NCBI RefSeq assembly: GCF_900105885.1
Contig: NZ_LT629780.1
Coordinates: 62,001-126,000, forward strand
DNA: 64,000 nt
DNA from: Pseudomonas guangdongensis
GTDB taxonomy: Bacteria > Pseudomonadota > Gammaproteobacteria > Pseudomonadales > Pseudomonadaceae
Direction of reading: 5' to 3'
Positions 1 to 9,057 of this stretch are shown here, one piece after another. Below the pieces are notes generated by a model, which was not told the origin of the DNA, did no database searches, and saw only the letters and a list, made by a program, of their open reading frames with translations. The stretch's first letter is position 1; every line of letters begins with the position of its first letter. Both the position numbers and the translations under genes were made by a program.

Positions 1-917
1 TGCCCGAACCGCCGGTGCCGCAGCAGACCCAGCAGAGCGCCGCGCGCTACGGGCTGAGCCACCAACTGATCTCGGTGCTGGTGCTGATCGTGCTGCTGAT
101 CTCGGTGCCGGCGATGTTCACCCAGCTCTACCACAGCGGCGTGGACGGGGTGTTCAGCAGCCGGGTGACCCTGCTCGACCTGATCCTCGACGACCGCGCC
201 TTCCTGCGCTTCACCCTCTACACCCTGCTCACCCTGCTGTGCCTGTCGTCCTTCGGCCGCCGCGGCCTGGCGCCGGTGCTGACGCCGATCAGCGACTTCA
301 TCCAGCGCTACCGCTGGCAGGCGCTGGTGCTGCTCGGACTGATCGCCACCTACCGGATGTCGGACACGGTGATGGGGGTGATGGCCAACGTGTTCTACAT
401 CGACCTGGGCTTCTCCAAGGACCAGATCGCCAGCGTCAGCAAGCTGTTCGGCCTGGTGATGACCCTGCTCGGCGCCGGGGTCGGCGGCGTGCTGATCGCC
501 CGCTTCGGCATCCTGCCGATCCTGTTCATCGGCGGCCTGGCCTCGGCGGCGACCAACCTGCTGTTCGCCATGCTCTCCGGCATGGGCCCCAACCTGCAGA
601 TGCTGGTGTTCACCATCTCGGCGGACAACTTCAGCGGCGGCCTGGCCACCGCGGCCTTCGTCGCCTACCTGTCGAGCCTGACCAACCTGCAGTTCTCCGC
701 CACCCAGTACGCCCTGCTCAGCTCGATCATGCTGCTGCTGCCGCGCCTGATGGGCGGCTACTCGGGGGTGATGGTGGAGAAGCTCGGCTACGCCGACTTC
801 TTCCTAGTCACCGCGCTGATCGGCGTACCGACCCTGCTGCTGATCGGCCTGCAGTGGGGCCGCGAGCGGCGCCAGCCACTCCCGGCGCCGGCCACCGGCG
901 AGTCGCCGCCGCACTGA
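1..917 (+). CDS. ampG: AmpG-like muropeptide permease, C-terminal part (5' end outside window)
   Basis: This is an inner-membrane MFS permease that in Gram-negative bacteria imports anhydro-muropeptides for cell-wall recycling and so influences AmpR/AmpC beta-lactamase induction. About 304 residues are visible. The frame is open from base 3 to the stop at 917, so the gene begins before the window. The visible part is highly hydrophobic, with some eight membrane helices. One stretch (near base 350) reads YRMSDTVMGVMANVFY, followed by GFSKDQIASVSK, which is characteristic of AmpG. The tail is hydrophilic and proline-rich. It is followed at once by a strong hairpin and converges on mscS. The AmpG-mscS-yajQ-panE neighbourhood matches Pseudomonas. 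Identity is recognised by sequence and context. Confidence 0.9.
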   Translation, partial: PEPPVPQQTQQSAARYGLSHQLISVLVLIVLLISVPAMFTQLYHSGVDGVFSSRVTLLDLILDDRAFLRFTLYTLLTLLCLSSFGRRGLAPVLTPISDFIQRYRWQALVLLGLIATYRMSDTVMGVMANVFYIDLGFSKDQIASVSKLFGLVMTLLGAGVGGVLIARFGILPILFIGGLASAATNLLFAMLSGMGPNLQMLVFTISADNFSGGLATAAFVAYLSSLTNLQFSATQYALLSSIMLLLPRLMGGYSGVMVEKLGYADFFLVTALIGVPTLLLIGLQWGRERRQPLPAPATGESPPH

Positions 918-930
918 ACGGGTCATGATG

Positions 931-962
931 CAAAAGGCCGATCCCGGAGGATCGGCCTTTTG
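931..962. terminator. Bidirectional intrinsic terminator between ampG and mscS
   Basis: A perfect 14-bp stem (931-944 with 949-962) closes a CGGA tetraloop. The stem ends in AAAA on one side and TTTT on the other. It lies between two convergent genes, 13 bases after the ampG stop and 20 bases beyond the mscS stop, so it can serve both. Confidence 0.85.
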
Positions 963-982
963 CAGGGTGGCGGCGCCGCGAC

Positions 983-1822
983 TCAGTTGCCGGGCTGCAC
1001 CAGATGCACTACCCGCTGCGGAAAGGGAATGCCGATGCCGGCATCGGCCAGCTGCTCCTTGGCCCGCTCGGTGAACTCGAAGGTCACCGCCCAGAAGTCG
1101 ACGGTATCCACCCACACCCGCAGCGACAGGTTGACCGCGTTGTCGCCCAGTCCGGTCACCCAGACCACCGGCGCCGGCTCGGCCAGCACGCGCGGGTCGG
1201 CGGCAATCGCCAGCAGCACCTCGCGGGCGCGCTTGATGTCGCTGGCGTAGTCGATGCCGATGTTGATGTCGACACGCCGACGCCCTTCGCGCGAGTGGTT
1301 GACGATGGTGCCGTTGGACAGGCTGCCGTTGGGCACGATCACCGTCTTGTTGTCGCCGGTCTTCAGCACCGTATGGAAGATCTGGATGCTGTCCACGCTG
1401 CCGGCCACGCCCTGCGCCTCGATCCAGTCGCCGATGCGGAACGGCCGGAAGAACAGGATCAGCACGCCGCCGGCGAAGTTGGCCAGGCTGCCCTGCAGGG
1501 CCAGGCCGATGGCCAGGCCGGCGGCGCCGAGGGCGGCGATGAACGAGGTGGTTTCCACGCCGACCATCGAGGCCACGCTGATCAGCAGCATGACCTTGAG
1601 GGCGATGCCGGCCAGGCTGCCGACGAAGCCGGTCAACGCCTTGTCGACGCTGCGCGCGGCCAGCAGGTTGCCGACCCGGCGGGTCAGCTTGCCGATCAGC
1701 CACCAGCCGACCAGCAGGGTCAGCAGCGCCAGGGTCAGCTTGCCGCCGTACTCCAGCAGGATCGGCAACCAGCTCTCCGACAGCCTGACCAGTTCCTGCA
1801 CGTTCAGATCCAGGGGCTCCAT
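983..1822 (-). CDS. mscS: Small-conductance mechanosensitive channel MscS
   Basis: This inner-membrane channel opens under membrane tension to release solutes on hypo-osmotic shock. The protein has 279 aa, the usual MscS length. It has an N-terminal amphipathic segment and three transmembrane helices. TM3 is glycine/alanine-rich (AALGAAGLAIGLALQGS) and runs into the beta domain through LFFRPFRIGDWIEAQG. The ATG at 1822 is chosen because AAGGAG lies 7 bases upstream; a longer frame to 1912 adds residues foreign to the family. It is monocistronic, converges with ampG and sits downstream of yajQ on the same strand. Confidence 0.95.
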   Translation of the reverse strand: MEPLDLNVQELVRLSESWLPILLEYGGKLTLALLTLLVGWWLIGKLTRRVGNLLAARSVDKALTGFVGSLAGIALKVMLLISVASMVGVETTSFIAALGAAGLAIGLALQGSLANFAGGVLILFFRPFRIGDWIEAQGVAGSVDSIQIFHTVLKTGDNKTVIVPNGSLSNGTIVNHSREGRRRVDINIGIDYASDIKRAREVLLAIAADPRVLAEPAPVVWVTGLGDNAVNLSLRVWVDTVDFWAVTFEFTERAKEQLADAGIGIPFPQRVVHLVQPGN

Positions 1823-1841
1823 GACACATCTCCTTCTGTGA

Positions 1842-3545
<1,704 letters not shown>

Positions 3546-3595
3546 CGCCCGGCTACCCTGCCGGCTTTCCGCCCCCGCAACAGGAAGCCGCCTTC

Positions 3596-4174
3596 ATGGG
3601 TTACCGCTTGTCGAAGATCTACACCCGCACCGGCGACGCCGGCGAGACCGGCCTGGCCGACGGCCGCCGGGTCACCAAGGACCATCCGCGCATCGAGGCG
3701 ATGGGCGAGGTCGACACCCTGAACAGCCAGCTCGGCCTGCTGCTCGCCGAACTGGCCGAGCAGGAAGCCCTGTGGCCGGGCCTGAGCGAGATCCTCGAGG
3801 TGCTGCTGCCCTGCCAGCACCGCCTGTTCGACCTCGGCGGCGAGCTGGCGATGCCCGAATACCAGGCCCTGCAGGCGCCGGAAATCGCGCGTCTGGAGCA
3901 GGCCATCGACGCCTGGAACGAGGAAGTCGGCCCGCTGAAGAACTTCATCCTCCCCGGCGGCTCGCGCCTGCTGGCGCAGGCCCACGTCTGCCGCAGCTTC
4001 GCGCGCAGCGCCGAGCGCCGCTGCCAGCACCTCAACGCCGTCGAGCCGCTGCGCGGCGAATGCCTGGCCTACCTAAACCGCCTCTCCGACCTGCTGTTCG
4101 TCGCCGCCCGGCTGATCGCCAAGCGTCAGCAGATCGGCGAAGTGCTCTGGCAGGCCGCCAGGCCCGAGACCTGA
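3596..4174 (+). CDS. PduO-type cob(I)alamin adenosyltransferase
   Basis: The enzyme transfers the adenosyl group of ATP to cob(I)alamin or cob(I)yrinate diamide, making coenzyme B12. The protein has 192 aa, a usual length. The N-terminal ATP-binding motif is YTRTGDAGETGLADGRRV (residues 8-25), followed by EVDTLNSQLG. The C-terminal active-site helix contains CRSFARSAERRC, and FILPGGS lies between. These define the PduO/MMAB family rather than CobA/BtuR. AGGAAG lies 8 bases before the ATG. It is probably co-transcribed with panE upstream and the small DUF3820 gene downstream, whose start lies one base beyond this stop. Confidence 0.92.
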   Translation: MGYRLSKIYTRTGDAGETGLADGRRVTKDHPRIEAMGEVDTLNSQLGLLLAELAEQEALWPGLSEILEVLLPCQHRLFDLGGELAMPEYQALQAPEIARLEQAIDAWNEEVGPLKNFILPGGSRLLAQAHVCRSFARSAERRCQHLNAVEPLRGECLAYLNRLSDLLFVAARLIAKRQQIGEVLWQAARPET

Positions 4175-4175
4175 G

Positions 4176-4394
4176 ATGAACGGCAGCGACCTGCTCCTGC
4201 TGGTGCGCCGCGAAATGCCCTTCGGCAAGTACCAGGGCCGCCGGCTCTGCGAGCTACCCGGCCCCTACCTGGCCTGGTTCGCCCGCGAGGGCTTCCCGGC
4301 GGGCGAGCTGGGTCGCCTGCTGGCGCTGATGCACGAGATCGACCACAACGGCCTGCGCGGCCTGCTCGAACCGCTGCGCCAGCCGGGGCGCTAG
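4176..4394 (+). CDS. DUF3820 family small protein (function unknown)
   Basis: This 72-residue acidic/basic mixed protein has the DUF3820 core MPFGKYQGRRLCELP followed by YLAWFAREGFPAGELG. The family is sometimes labelled a putative quorum-sensing-regulated virulence factor after a P. aeruginosa structure, but its biochemical function is not established. The ATG lies one base beyond the stop of the adenosyltransferase gene, so translation is probably coupled. No signal peptide or membrane segment is visible. Confidence 0.82.
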   Translation: MNGSDLLLLVRREMPFGKYQGRRLCELPGPYLAWFAREGFPAGELGRLLALMHEIDHNGLRGLLEPLRQPGR

Positions 4395-4493
4395 CAAGAG
4401 GCTGTGCATGGGCTGGCCGGGCGCGGCGCACGCAGGCTCAAACGACCGCGAAGCCCGCCCGCCGACCGCAAGCCGGCGCGGCGGAAACCGCGC

Positions 4494-4868
4494 TCAATGC
4501 GGCCGCCACAGCCACAGCGCGCCGCCCAGCGCCAGGCCCAGCACGGCCACCACGAGATTCACCGCCAGGCCCCATTTCACCCCATAGCCCGGAGGAAACT
4601 CGGCCGGCGTCAGCGAGCGCAGCACGCTCAGGTATTGCCTGGCCGAATAGGCTGACGCCGCACTGCCCAGCAGGATGAACGCCAGACCCAACCAGAAACT
4701 CGCCAGCAGGCTCTGGTGCTGCTGGGGATCGGACGACAGGGCCCGGATCAGCAGCCCCGAGCGCTCGACGACGAAGCCGAACGCGATGAGCGACAGGCTG
4801 GTCCGGTTCCAGGCCAGCAAGGTGCGCTCTGCGGCAAAGAGCACCCGGGGATCTTTCAGGTCGGACAT
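4494..4868 (-). CDS. YidH/DUF202 family small inner-membrane protein
   Basis: This 124-residue protein begins with the DUF202 signature DPRVLFAAERTLLAWNRTSLSLIAFGFVVER (residues 6-36). It has three predicted helices: about 24-40, 58-76 and 98-118. DUF202 proteins (YidG/YidH) are membrane proteins of unknown function. The ATG at 4868 is preceded by CAGGAGGATGG, a near-perfect ribosome site. It is divergent from the DUF3147 gene with 75 bases between starts, so both promoters must overlap there. Confidence 0.87.
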   Translation of the reverse strand: MSDLKDPRVLFAAERTLLAWNRTSLSLIAFGFVVERSGLLIRALSSDPQQHQSLLASFWLGLAFILLGSAASAYSARQYLSVLRSLTPAEFPPGYGVKWGLAVNLVVAVLGLALGGALWLWRPH

Positions 4869-4943
4869 GCCATCCTCCTGCACAGCTACGCTGAAATTCG
4901 ACAGACCGTCCGCGCACGGCGGTTTTGCGCCGAGGAGCACACC

Positions 4944-5294
4944 ATGAGCTGGATCGTCGCCAAGTATGCACTGACCGCCGCCCTGGTCGTGCTGGTCTCG
5001 GAAATCGCCAAGCGCAGCGACAAGCTCGGCGGTTTCGTCGCCGCGCTGCCGCTGGTCACCCTCCTGACCCTGGTCTGGCTGTATGTGGAGCGCCAGTCGC
5101 CGGAAAAGATCGCCAACCACGCCTGGTACACCTTCTGGTACGTGCTGCCGACCCTGCCGATGTTTCTCGCCTTCCCGGCGCTGCTGCCGCGCCTGGGCTT
5201 CTGGCCGACCCTGCTGGCCTGCGTGCTCATTACCGTCGTCTGTTTCGGCCTGTTCGCCCTGGCCGTGCGCCGCTTCGGCATTGAGCTGCTGTGA
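4944..5294 (+). CDS. DUF3147 family small membrane protein
   Basis: This 116-residue protein is almost wholly hydrophobic, with four predicted helices. The family-type segment SEIAKRSDKLGGFVAALPLVTLL (residues 19-41) carries the few charged residues in the first half. DUF3147 has no assigned function. The ATG at 4944 has AGGAG 6-10 bases upstream. The gene converges on apbE with only 18 bases between the two stops. Confidence 0.85.
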   Translation: MSWIVAKYALTAALVVLVSEIAKRSDKLGGFVAALPLVTLLTLVWLYVERQSPEKIANHAWYTFWYVLPTLPMFLAFPALLPRLGFWPTLLACVLITVVCFGLFALAVRRFGIELL

Positions 5295-5312
5295 GCCGGC
5301 GGCCACGCCGGA

Positions 5313-6236
5313 TCAGAGTCCCACTGTGACCTCGCAGATCCGCTCGCCCTCGCGCAGCAGGAACACCACGCCCAGGCCCTGCTCGCGGGCCAGCCGGGCA
5401 CCGCGCTCGACGCCCAGCACCATCAGCGCCGTGGCCCAGGCGTCGGCGTACAGGCAACTGCCGGCCAGCACGGTGACCGAGGCGATGCCGTTGTGCAGCG
5501 GCGCGCCGCTGTGCGGGTCGAGGGTGTGGGAATAGCGCTGGCCGTCGCGCTCGCGCCAGTGGCGGTAGTCGCCGGAGGTGGCGATGGCCGTGTCGGCCAG
5601 TTCCAGGCTGGCGAACACCTCGCGGCGGCCGTACTCGGGCTTCTCCAGGGCGACGCGCCAGGCGCCGTCGGGCTTCGCGCCGCGGGCGCGCAGCTCGCCG
5701 TCGATGCCCACCAGATAGCGCTGGATGCCGTGGCGCTCCAGGCAGCGGGCCAGTTCGTCGACGCCGAAGCCCTTGGCGATGCCGTTGAGGTCGAGGCTGA
5801 CCTCGGCCTCCTTGCGCACGGCGCGCCGCTCGGTGTCGAGGGTCAGCGCCGTGGCCGCCGTGCAGCGAGGCGTTGCGCTTGCGCCTGCCGGCGCCGGGCC
5901 GAAGCCCCAGGCGCTGACCTGCGCGCCGAGGGCGATGTCGAAGGCACCGTGCGACAGGCTGCCGACGTGCAGGCCGGCGAGCAGCACCTGGTACAGCTCG
6001 TCCGGCAGCTCGAACCACTGGCCGAGCGGTGTGCGGTTCAGTTGCATCAGGGTGGAGTCCGGCTTCCAGGTCGACATCTGCGCATCGACCCGGTCCACCG
6101 CCGCCTGCAGTTCGGCCTGGATGGGCCGGGTGTCGAGCCCGGCGGCGGCGAAGAACACCGCGGTGAAGCGGCTGCCCATGGTCGGCCCGCTGAGGCTGTA
6201 GCGCAGCAGCGGTTCGCAATCAGTAAACGTCTTCAC
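5313..6236 (-). CDS. apbE: ApbE-type FAD:protein FMN transferase, apparently without export signal
   Basis: ApbE attaches FMN from FAD covalently to a Thr/Ser in target proteins. The 307-aa product carries the family motifs: GPTMGSRF (18-24), SLDLNGIAKGFGVD (147-160), VGIDGEL (176-182), TSGDYRHW (220-227), YSHTLDP (235-241) and the Mg-binding ADAWATALMVLG (264-275). The start is inferred to be GTG at 6236, 17 bases inside the upstream reductase gene and preceded by AGGGG. No hydrophobic signal or lipobox precedes the motif GPTMGSRF, unlike most Gram-negative ApbE lipoproteins. An internal ATG at 6179 would be even shorter. Its likely target is the DUF2271 protein encoded two genes upstream in the same transcription unit. 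Confidence 0.92.
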   Translation of the reverse strand: MKTFTDCEPLLRYSLSGPTMGSRFTAVFFAAAGLDTRPIQAELQAAVDRVDAQMSTWKPDSTLMQLNRTPLGQWFELPDELYQVLLAGLHVGSLSHGAFDIALGAQVSAWGFGPAPAGASATPRCTAATALTLDTERRAVRKEAEVSLDLNGIAKGFGVDELARCLERHGIQRYLVGIDGELRARGAKPDGAWRVALEKPEYGRREVFASLELADTAIATSGDYRHWRERDGQRYSHTLDPHSGAPLHNGIASVTVLAGSCLYADAWATALMVLGVERGARLAREQGLGVVFLLREGERICEVTVGL

Positions 6237-8439
6237 GGAAGCGCCCCTGTGCCTTGAGTTGATCGAGGTTGCTGCCCATCTCGGCCAGCAGGGTTTCCAG
6301 CACGGCGCGCACGCCGGCGGCCATCTCCCGCGAGCCGCAGACCAGCACCTGGGCGCCCTGTTGCAGCAGTGCGCGGATACTGGCGCCATCCTCGCGCAGG
6401 CGGTCCTGCACGTAGGCCGGCGTCGGCCCCTCGGAGAAGGCCCGCTGCAGGCGCTGCAGGCGGCCGTCCGCCAGACACTGCCGGAGCTCCTCGCCATACA
6501 GCTGGTCGCTGGCGTGGCGTCCGCCCCAGTAGAGCTGGATGGGGCGGCGGGATTCATTCCTGCGCACGAAGCCGATCAGCGGCGCCACACCCACGCCGGC
6601 GCCGATCAGCAGCACCGGATGCTCGCCGGCCTGCGGACGGAAGCCCGGATGCGGCTGGAGGCTCGCCGCCAGCTCGGCGCCCGGCTGCAGGTCGTGCAGG
6701 TAGCTGGAGCACAGCCCCTGCGGATGCCGGCGCACGCAGATCTCGACGAAACCGTCGTCAGCGGCGCTGGCGATGGAGTACAGGCGCGGCGCAGTGTCTT
6801 TCTGCGAAGCGTCGGCCTGCGCGGTATCGACCGCCGCGGTGTCGAGCGGACGGATGGCCAGCAGGTCGCCGGGGGCGAAGCGGGTGCTGCCGGGGGCCAC
6901 GGAGAAGCGCAGCACAGCGGCCGGCTGGCCGCCGCGCTCGCTGTAGCACTGGCGCTCCTGCAGGGTCAGGCGCACCGCGCTGCTTGCCAGCAGCGCCGAT
7001 TGCAGGCGCAGCGGGGTACCGAGACATTCGCCGAGCTGCCCGGCCCAAGCGTTCAGCTCGCCGCTAGCCTGGCGGTCGACGCGCTGCAGCGGCAGCAGCG
7101 GCTGGCAACCGCGTTGCAGCAGGGCCTGCTCGACCGCTTCGGCATAGGCGCAGAAGCGCGGGAACTGGCGATCGCCGAAGCCGAGCACCGCCACCGGCAG
7201 GCCGCGGGCGGGCCAGCGGACTTCGGCCAGGCGGCCGAGGAACTGTGCGGCGCTGTCCGGCGCCTGGCCGTCGCCGTAGGTGGCGGCGAGCAGCAGCAGG
7301 CAGCGTGCCTGCGGGTAATCGTCCTGCACGGCGTTCATGGCGGCGACGTGCACCGGCCAGCCGGCAGCCTCGAGTTGCGCCTGCAGCTGGCGGGCGTAGG
7401 TCCAGGTCGAGCCGCCCTGGCTGCCGACCAGGATCACCGCCCGGGCCTCATCGGCCGGTACGCCCTGGTCCTGCACGCCGGCGCGGCTGCGCCGCTGCCA
7501 CCAGCCGAGCAGGCCGCTGCCGCCGAGGAACAGGGTGGACAGCGACAGGCCGGCGAGGACCATGGACCACAGCGGCATGCCCTCGCCGGTGTGCAGGGCG
7601 TAGGCGGTCTCAAAGAGGTTCTGCGCCGCGCCGTTGCGCTGGAAGCTGATCCACTGGCCGCTGGCGGCGTTGACGAAACCGCTGCCGCTGGCGGTACGCA
7701 CGCCGAGGTAGTGGATGTCGTCCGCGGCGCTGGGGAATTCCAGTTCGCGCAGCTGGGGCAGCTCCACCTGGCGCAGCGCCGCGAGGCTGCCCAGCGGCAG
7801 GTGTGGGGTGGCCTGGATGCCTTCCGGCCAGGCCGGCTCGTTGTCGGCGCCGTCGCCGAGCAGGCCCAGGCTGGTCGCCGACAGGTACAGGCCGCTGAGG
7901 GCGAGCACGGCCAGCCCCGGCAGAGTCCAGCGGGCGATCACCGTGTGCCAGTGCAGCATGCCCTGGCCGGCGCGGATCGGCGTCAGCAGGCGGCGCCAGC
8001 CACCGAGGCGGCGGGCCAGCAGGATCGCGCCGCTGATCGCCAGCAGCGCCAGGGCCAGCGCCGCCAGGCCGCTCAGCCAGCGGCCGGTCGAGCCGAGCAG
8101 CAGCTCGCGGTGCAGGTCGCGCAGCCACTCGAGGGTGGCCGACGGGGCGTAGGGGCCGAGGTCTGCGCCGGTCGCCGGGTCGACCACGTGTACCGGCTCC
8201 TCGACATCGCCGCCGAGGGTGGCGAGCAGGGTGCCGTTGGCGCTGCGCTCCAGGCGCTCGACGTTGGGCAGGTGCTGGCTGACGCGCTCGGCGACGACGG
8301 CCACGCTGTCGCCGGGGGCGTCCAGCTGGCCGAACTGTTCGCTCAGGCTGGCGCCCGACAGCACCAGCCCGGTGGCGGCGGAAACCAGCAGCAGGGCGCC
8401 GAGCAGGAGGCTGGTCAGCAGATGCAGGCGACGATTCAT
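6220..8439 (-). CDS. PepSY-domain membrane reductase with flavodoxin, FAD and NAD(P) domains (PiuB-like)
   Basis: This 739-aa protein resembles a PepSY transmembrane module fused to a CysJ/P450-reductase-like C-terminus. Helices lie near residues 7-29, 120-143, 170-190 and 296-315. Histidines fit b-type heme ligands: H110, H163/H165 and H283. The C-terminal half holds a flavodoxin domain (from about 335, ILVGSQGGST; AATYGDGQAPD), a FAD-binding segment RLYSIASA and a nucleotide-binding segment GVGVAPLIGF. Such proteins carry electrons from cytosolic NAD(P)H across the inner membrane; PiuB of P. aeruginosa belongs to iron-siderophore uptake. The stop overlaps apbE and the start lies 16 bases after the DUF2271 gene. 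No TonB receptor is nearby, so a siderophore role is not supported here. Confidence 0.88.
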   Translation of the reverse strand: MNRRLHLLTSLLLGALLLVSAATGLVLSGASLSEQFGQLDAPGDSVAVVAERVSQHLPNVERLERSANGTLLATLGGDVEEPVHVVDPATGADLGPYAPSATLEWLRDLHRELLLGSTGRWLSGLAALALALLAISGAILLARRLGGWRRLLTPIRAGQGMLHWHTVIARWTLPGLAVLALSGLYLSATSLGLLGDGADNEPAWPEGIQATPHLPLGSLAALRQVELPQLRELEFPSAADDIHYLGVRTASGSGFVNAASGQWISFQRNGAAQNLFETAYALHTGEGMPLWSMVLAGLSLSTLFLGGSGLLGWWQRRSRAGVQDQGVPADEARAVILVGSQGGSTWTYARQLQAQLEAAGWPVHVAAMNAVQDDYPQARCLLLLAATYGDGQAPDSAAQFLGRLAEVRWPARGLPVAVLGFGDRQFPRFCAYAEAVEQALLQRGCQPLLPLQRVDRQASGELNAWAGQLGECLGTPLRLQSALLASSAVRLTLQERQCYSERGGQPAAVLRFSVAPGSTRFAPGDLLAIRPLDTAAVDTAQADASQKDTAPRLYSIASAADDGFVEICVRRHPQGLCSSYLHDLQPGAELAASLQPHPGFRPQAGEHPVLLIGAGVGVAPLIGFVRRNESRRPIQLYWGGRHASDQLYGEELRQCLADGRLQRLQRAFSEGPTPAYVQDRLREDGASIRALLQQGAQVLVCGSREMAAGVRAVLETLLAEMGSNLDQLKAQGRFREDVY

Positions 8440-8455
8440 GGTGGCCTCGTGGGGA

Positions 8456-8926
8456 TCAGAAACGGTAGCTGAGGCGGTCGATGTAGCCGCTGCCGCTGGC
8501 TTCGCCCGGCTCGCGGGTCAGCGGCAGGCGGACCTCGGCGCGGTTGTCACGCTTGTCCTCGACCGCGCTGTCGACGCGGATCTCGTAGCCGGCATCGAGC
8601 AGGGCCTGCTCCAGTTCGACCTCGACCGTCAGGTTGTCGCCACTGCCGACGCTGGCGCCGGTCAGGCCGTCGTACTCGGCGCTCTGCGCGCCGCCACCGC
8701 GGGTCCAGTCGCGCAGGTGGCGGTAGTACTTGGCCTTCTTGCCGGCGACCCACAGGGTCTTCTGGTACTGGCCGTCGGCATCGGTCAGGTAGATGGCCAG
8801 GTAGGCGCCCTTGCCGCGGTATTCCTTGAGGGTGACGTCCAGGGTCAGGGACTGGGTCTGTGCCTGGGCCAGCAGCGGTGCGGCGGTGGCGCCGGCCAGG
8901 GCCAGCGAGATGAGCGTCTTGTGCAT
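8456..8926 (-). CDS. Exported DUF2271 protein with predicted FMN-attachment motif
   Basis: This 156-aa precursor has a clear Sec signal peptide: MHK, then a hydrophobic stretch, with probable cleavage after AQA at about residue 23. The mature part is a beta-rich DUF2271 domain. At residues 86-92 it reads DGLTGAS, matching the ApbE flavinylation consensus D-x-x-S/T-G-A-S/T, with Ser92 the predicted FMN acceptor. This suggests a periplasmic flavoprotein that exchanges electrons with the adjacent PepSY reductase. Family function is unproven. AGGAG lies 8 bases before the ATG. It is the first gene of a three-gene unit with the reductase and apbE. Confidence 0.88.
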   Translation of the reverse strand: MHKTLISLALAGATAAPLLAQAQTQSLTLDVTLKEYRGKGAYLAIYLTDADGQYQKTLWVAGKKAKYYRHLRDWTRGGGAQSAEYDGLTGASVGSGDNLTVEVELEQALLDAGYEIRVDSAVEDKRDNRAEVRLPLTREPGEASGSGYIDRLSYRF

Positions 8927-9003
8927 GGGGCGACTCCTGCAGGTTCGATGTGGCCAGGTTAGGCAACCGCGATGAATTCAGGCTGAAGGCCTGCGGGACG
9001 CGG

Positions 9004-9019
9004 CTTAATCAGGACTTAA
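9004..9019 (+). promoter_or_regulatory. CTTAA-N6-CTTAA direct repeat, PmrA/QseB-type response-regulator box
   Basis: Two CTTAA half-sites start exactly 11 bases apart (9004 and 9015), with TCAGGA between them. This arrangement is the known binding pattern of PmrA/QseB-type OmpR-family regulators. The site lies in the 131-base divergent region between the DUF2271 gene and the P1B-5 ATPase gene, 38 bases before the latter's ATG. GATACC at 9023-9028 could be its -10 element. The assignment rests on the motif alone; no regulator gene is in the window. Confidence 0.5.
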
Positions 9020-9057
9020 GCTGATACCTGTAAGCCCGTGCGACCGGGGAGGAGAAC

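Noticed and set aside
6220..8439. Siderophore-reductase (PiuB) operon
   Set aside because: The protein resembles PiuB, but no TonB-dependent receptor or PiuC hydroxylase is near, so the siderophore label was not applied.
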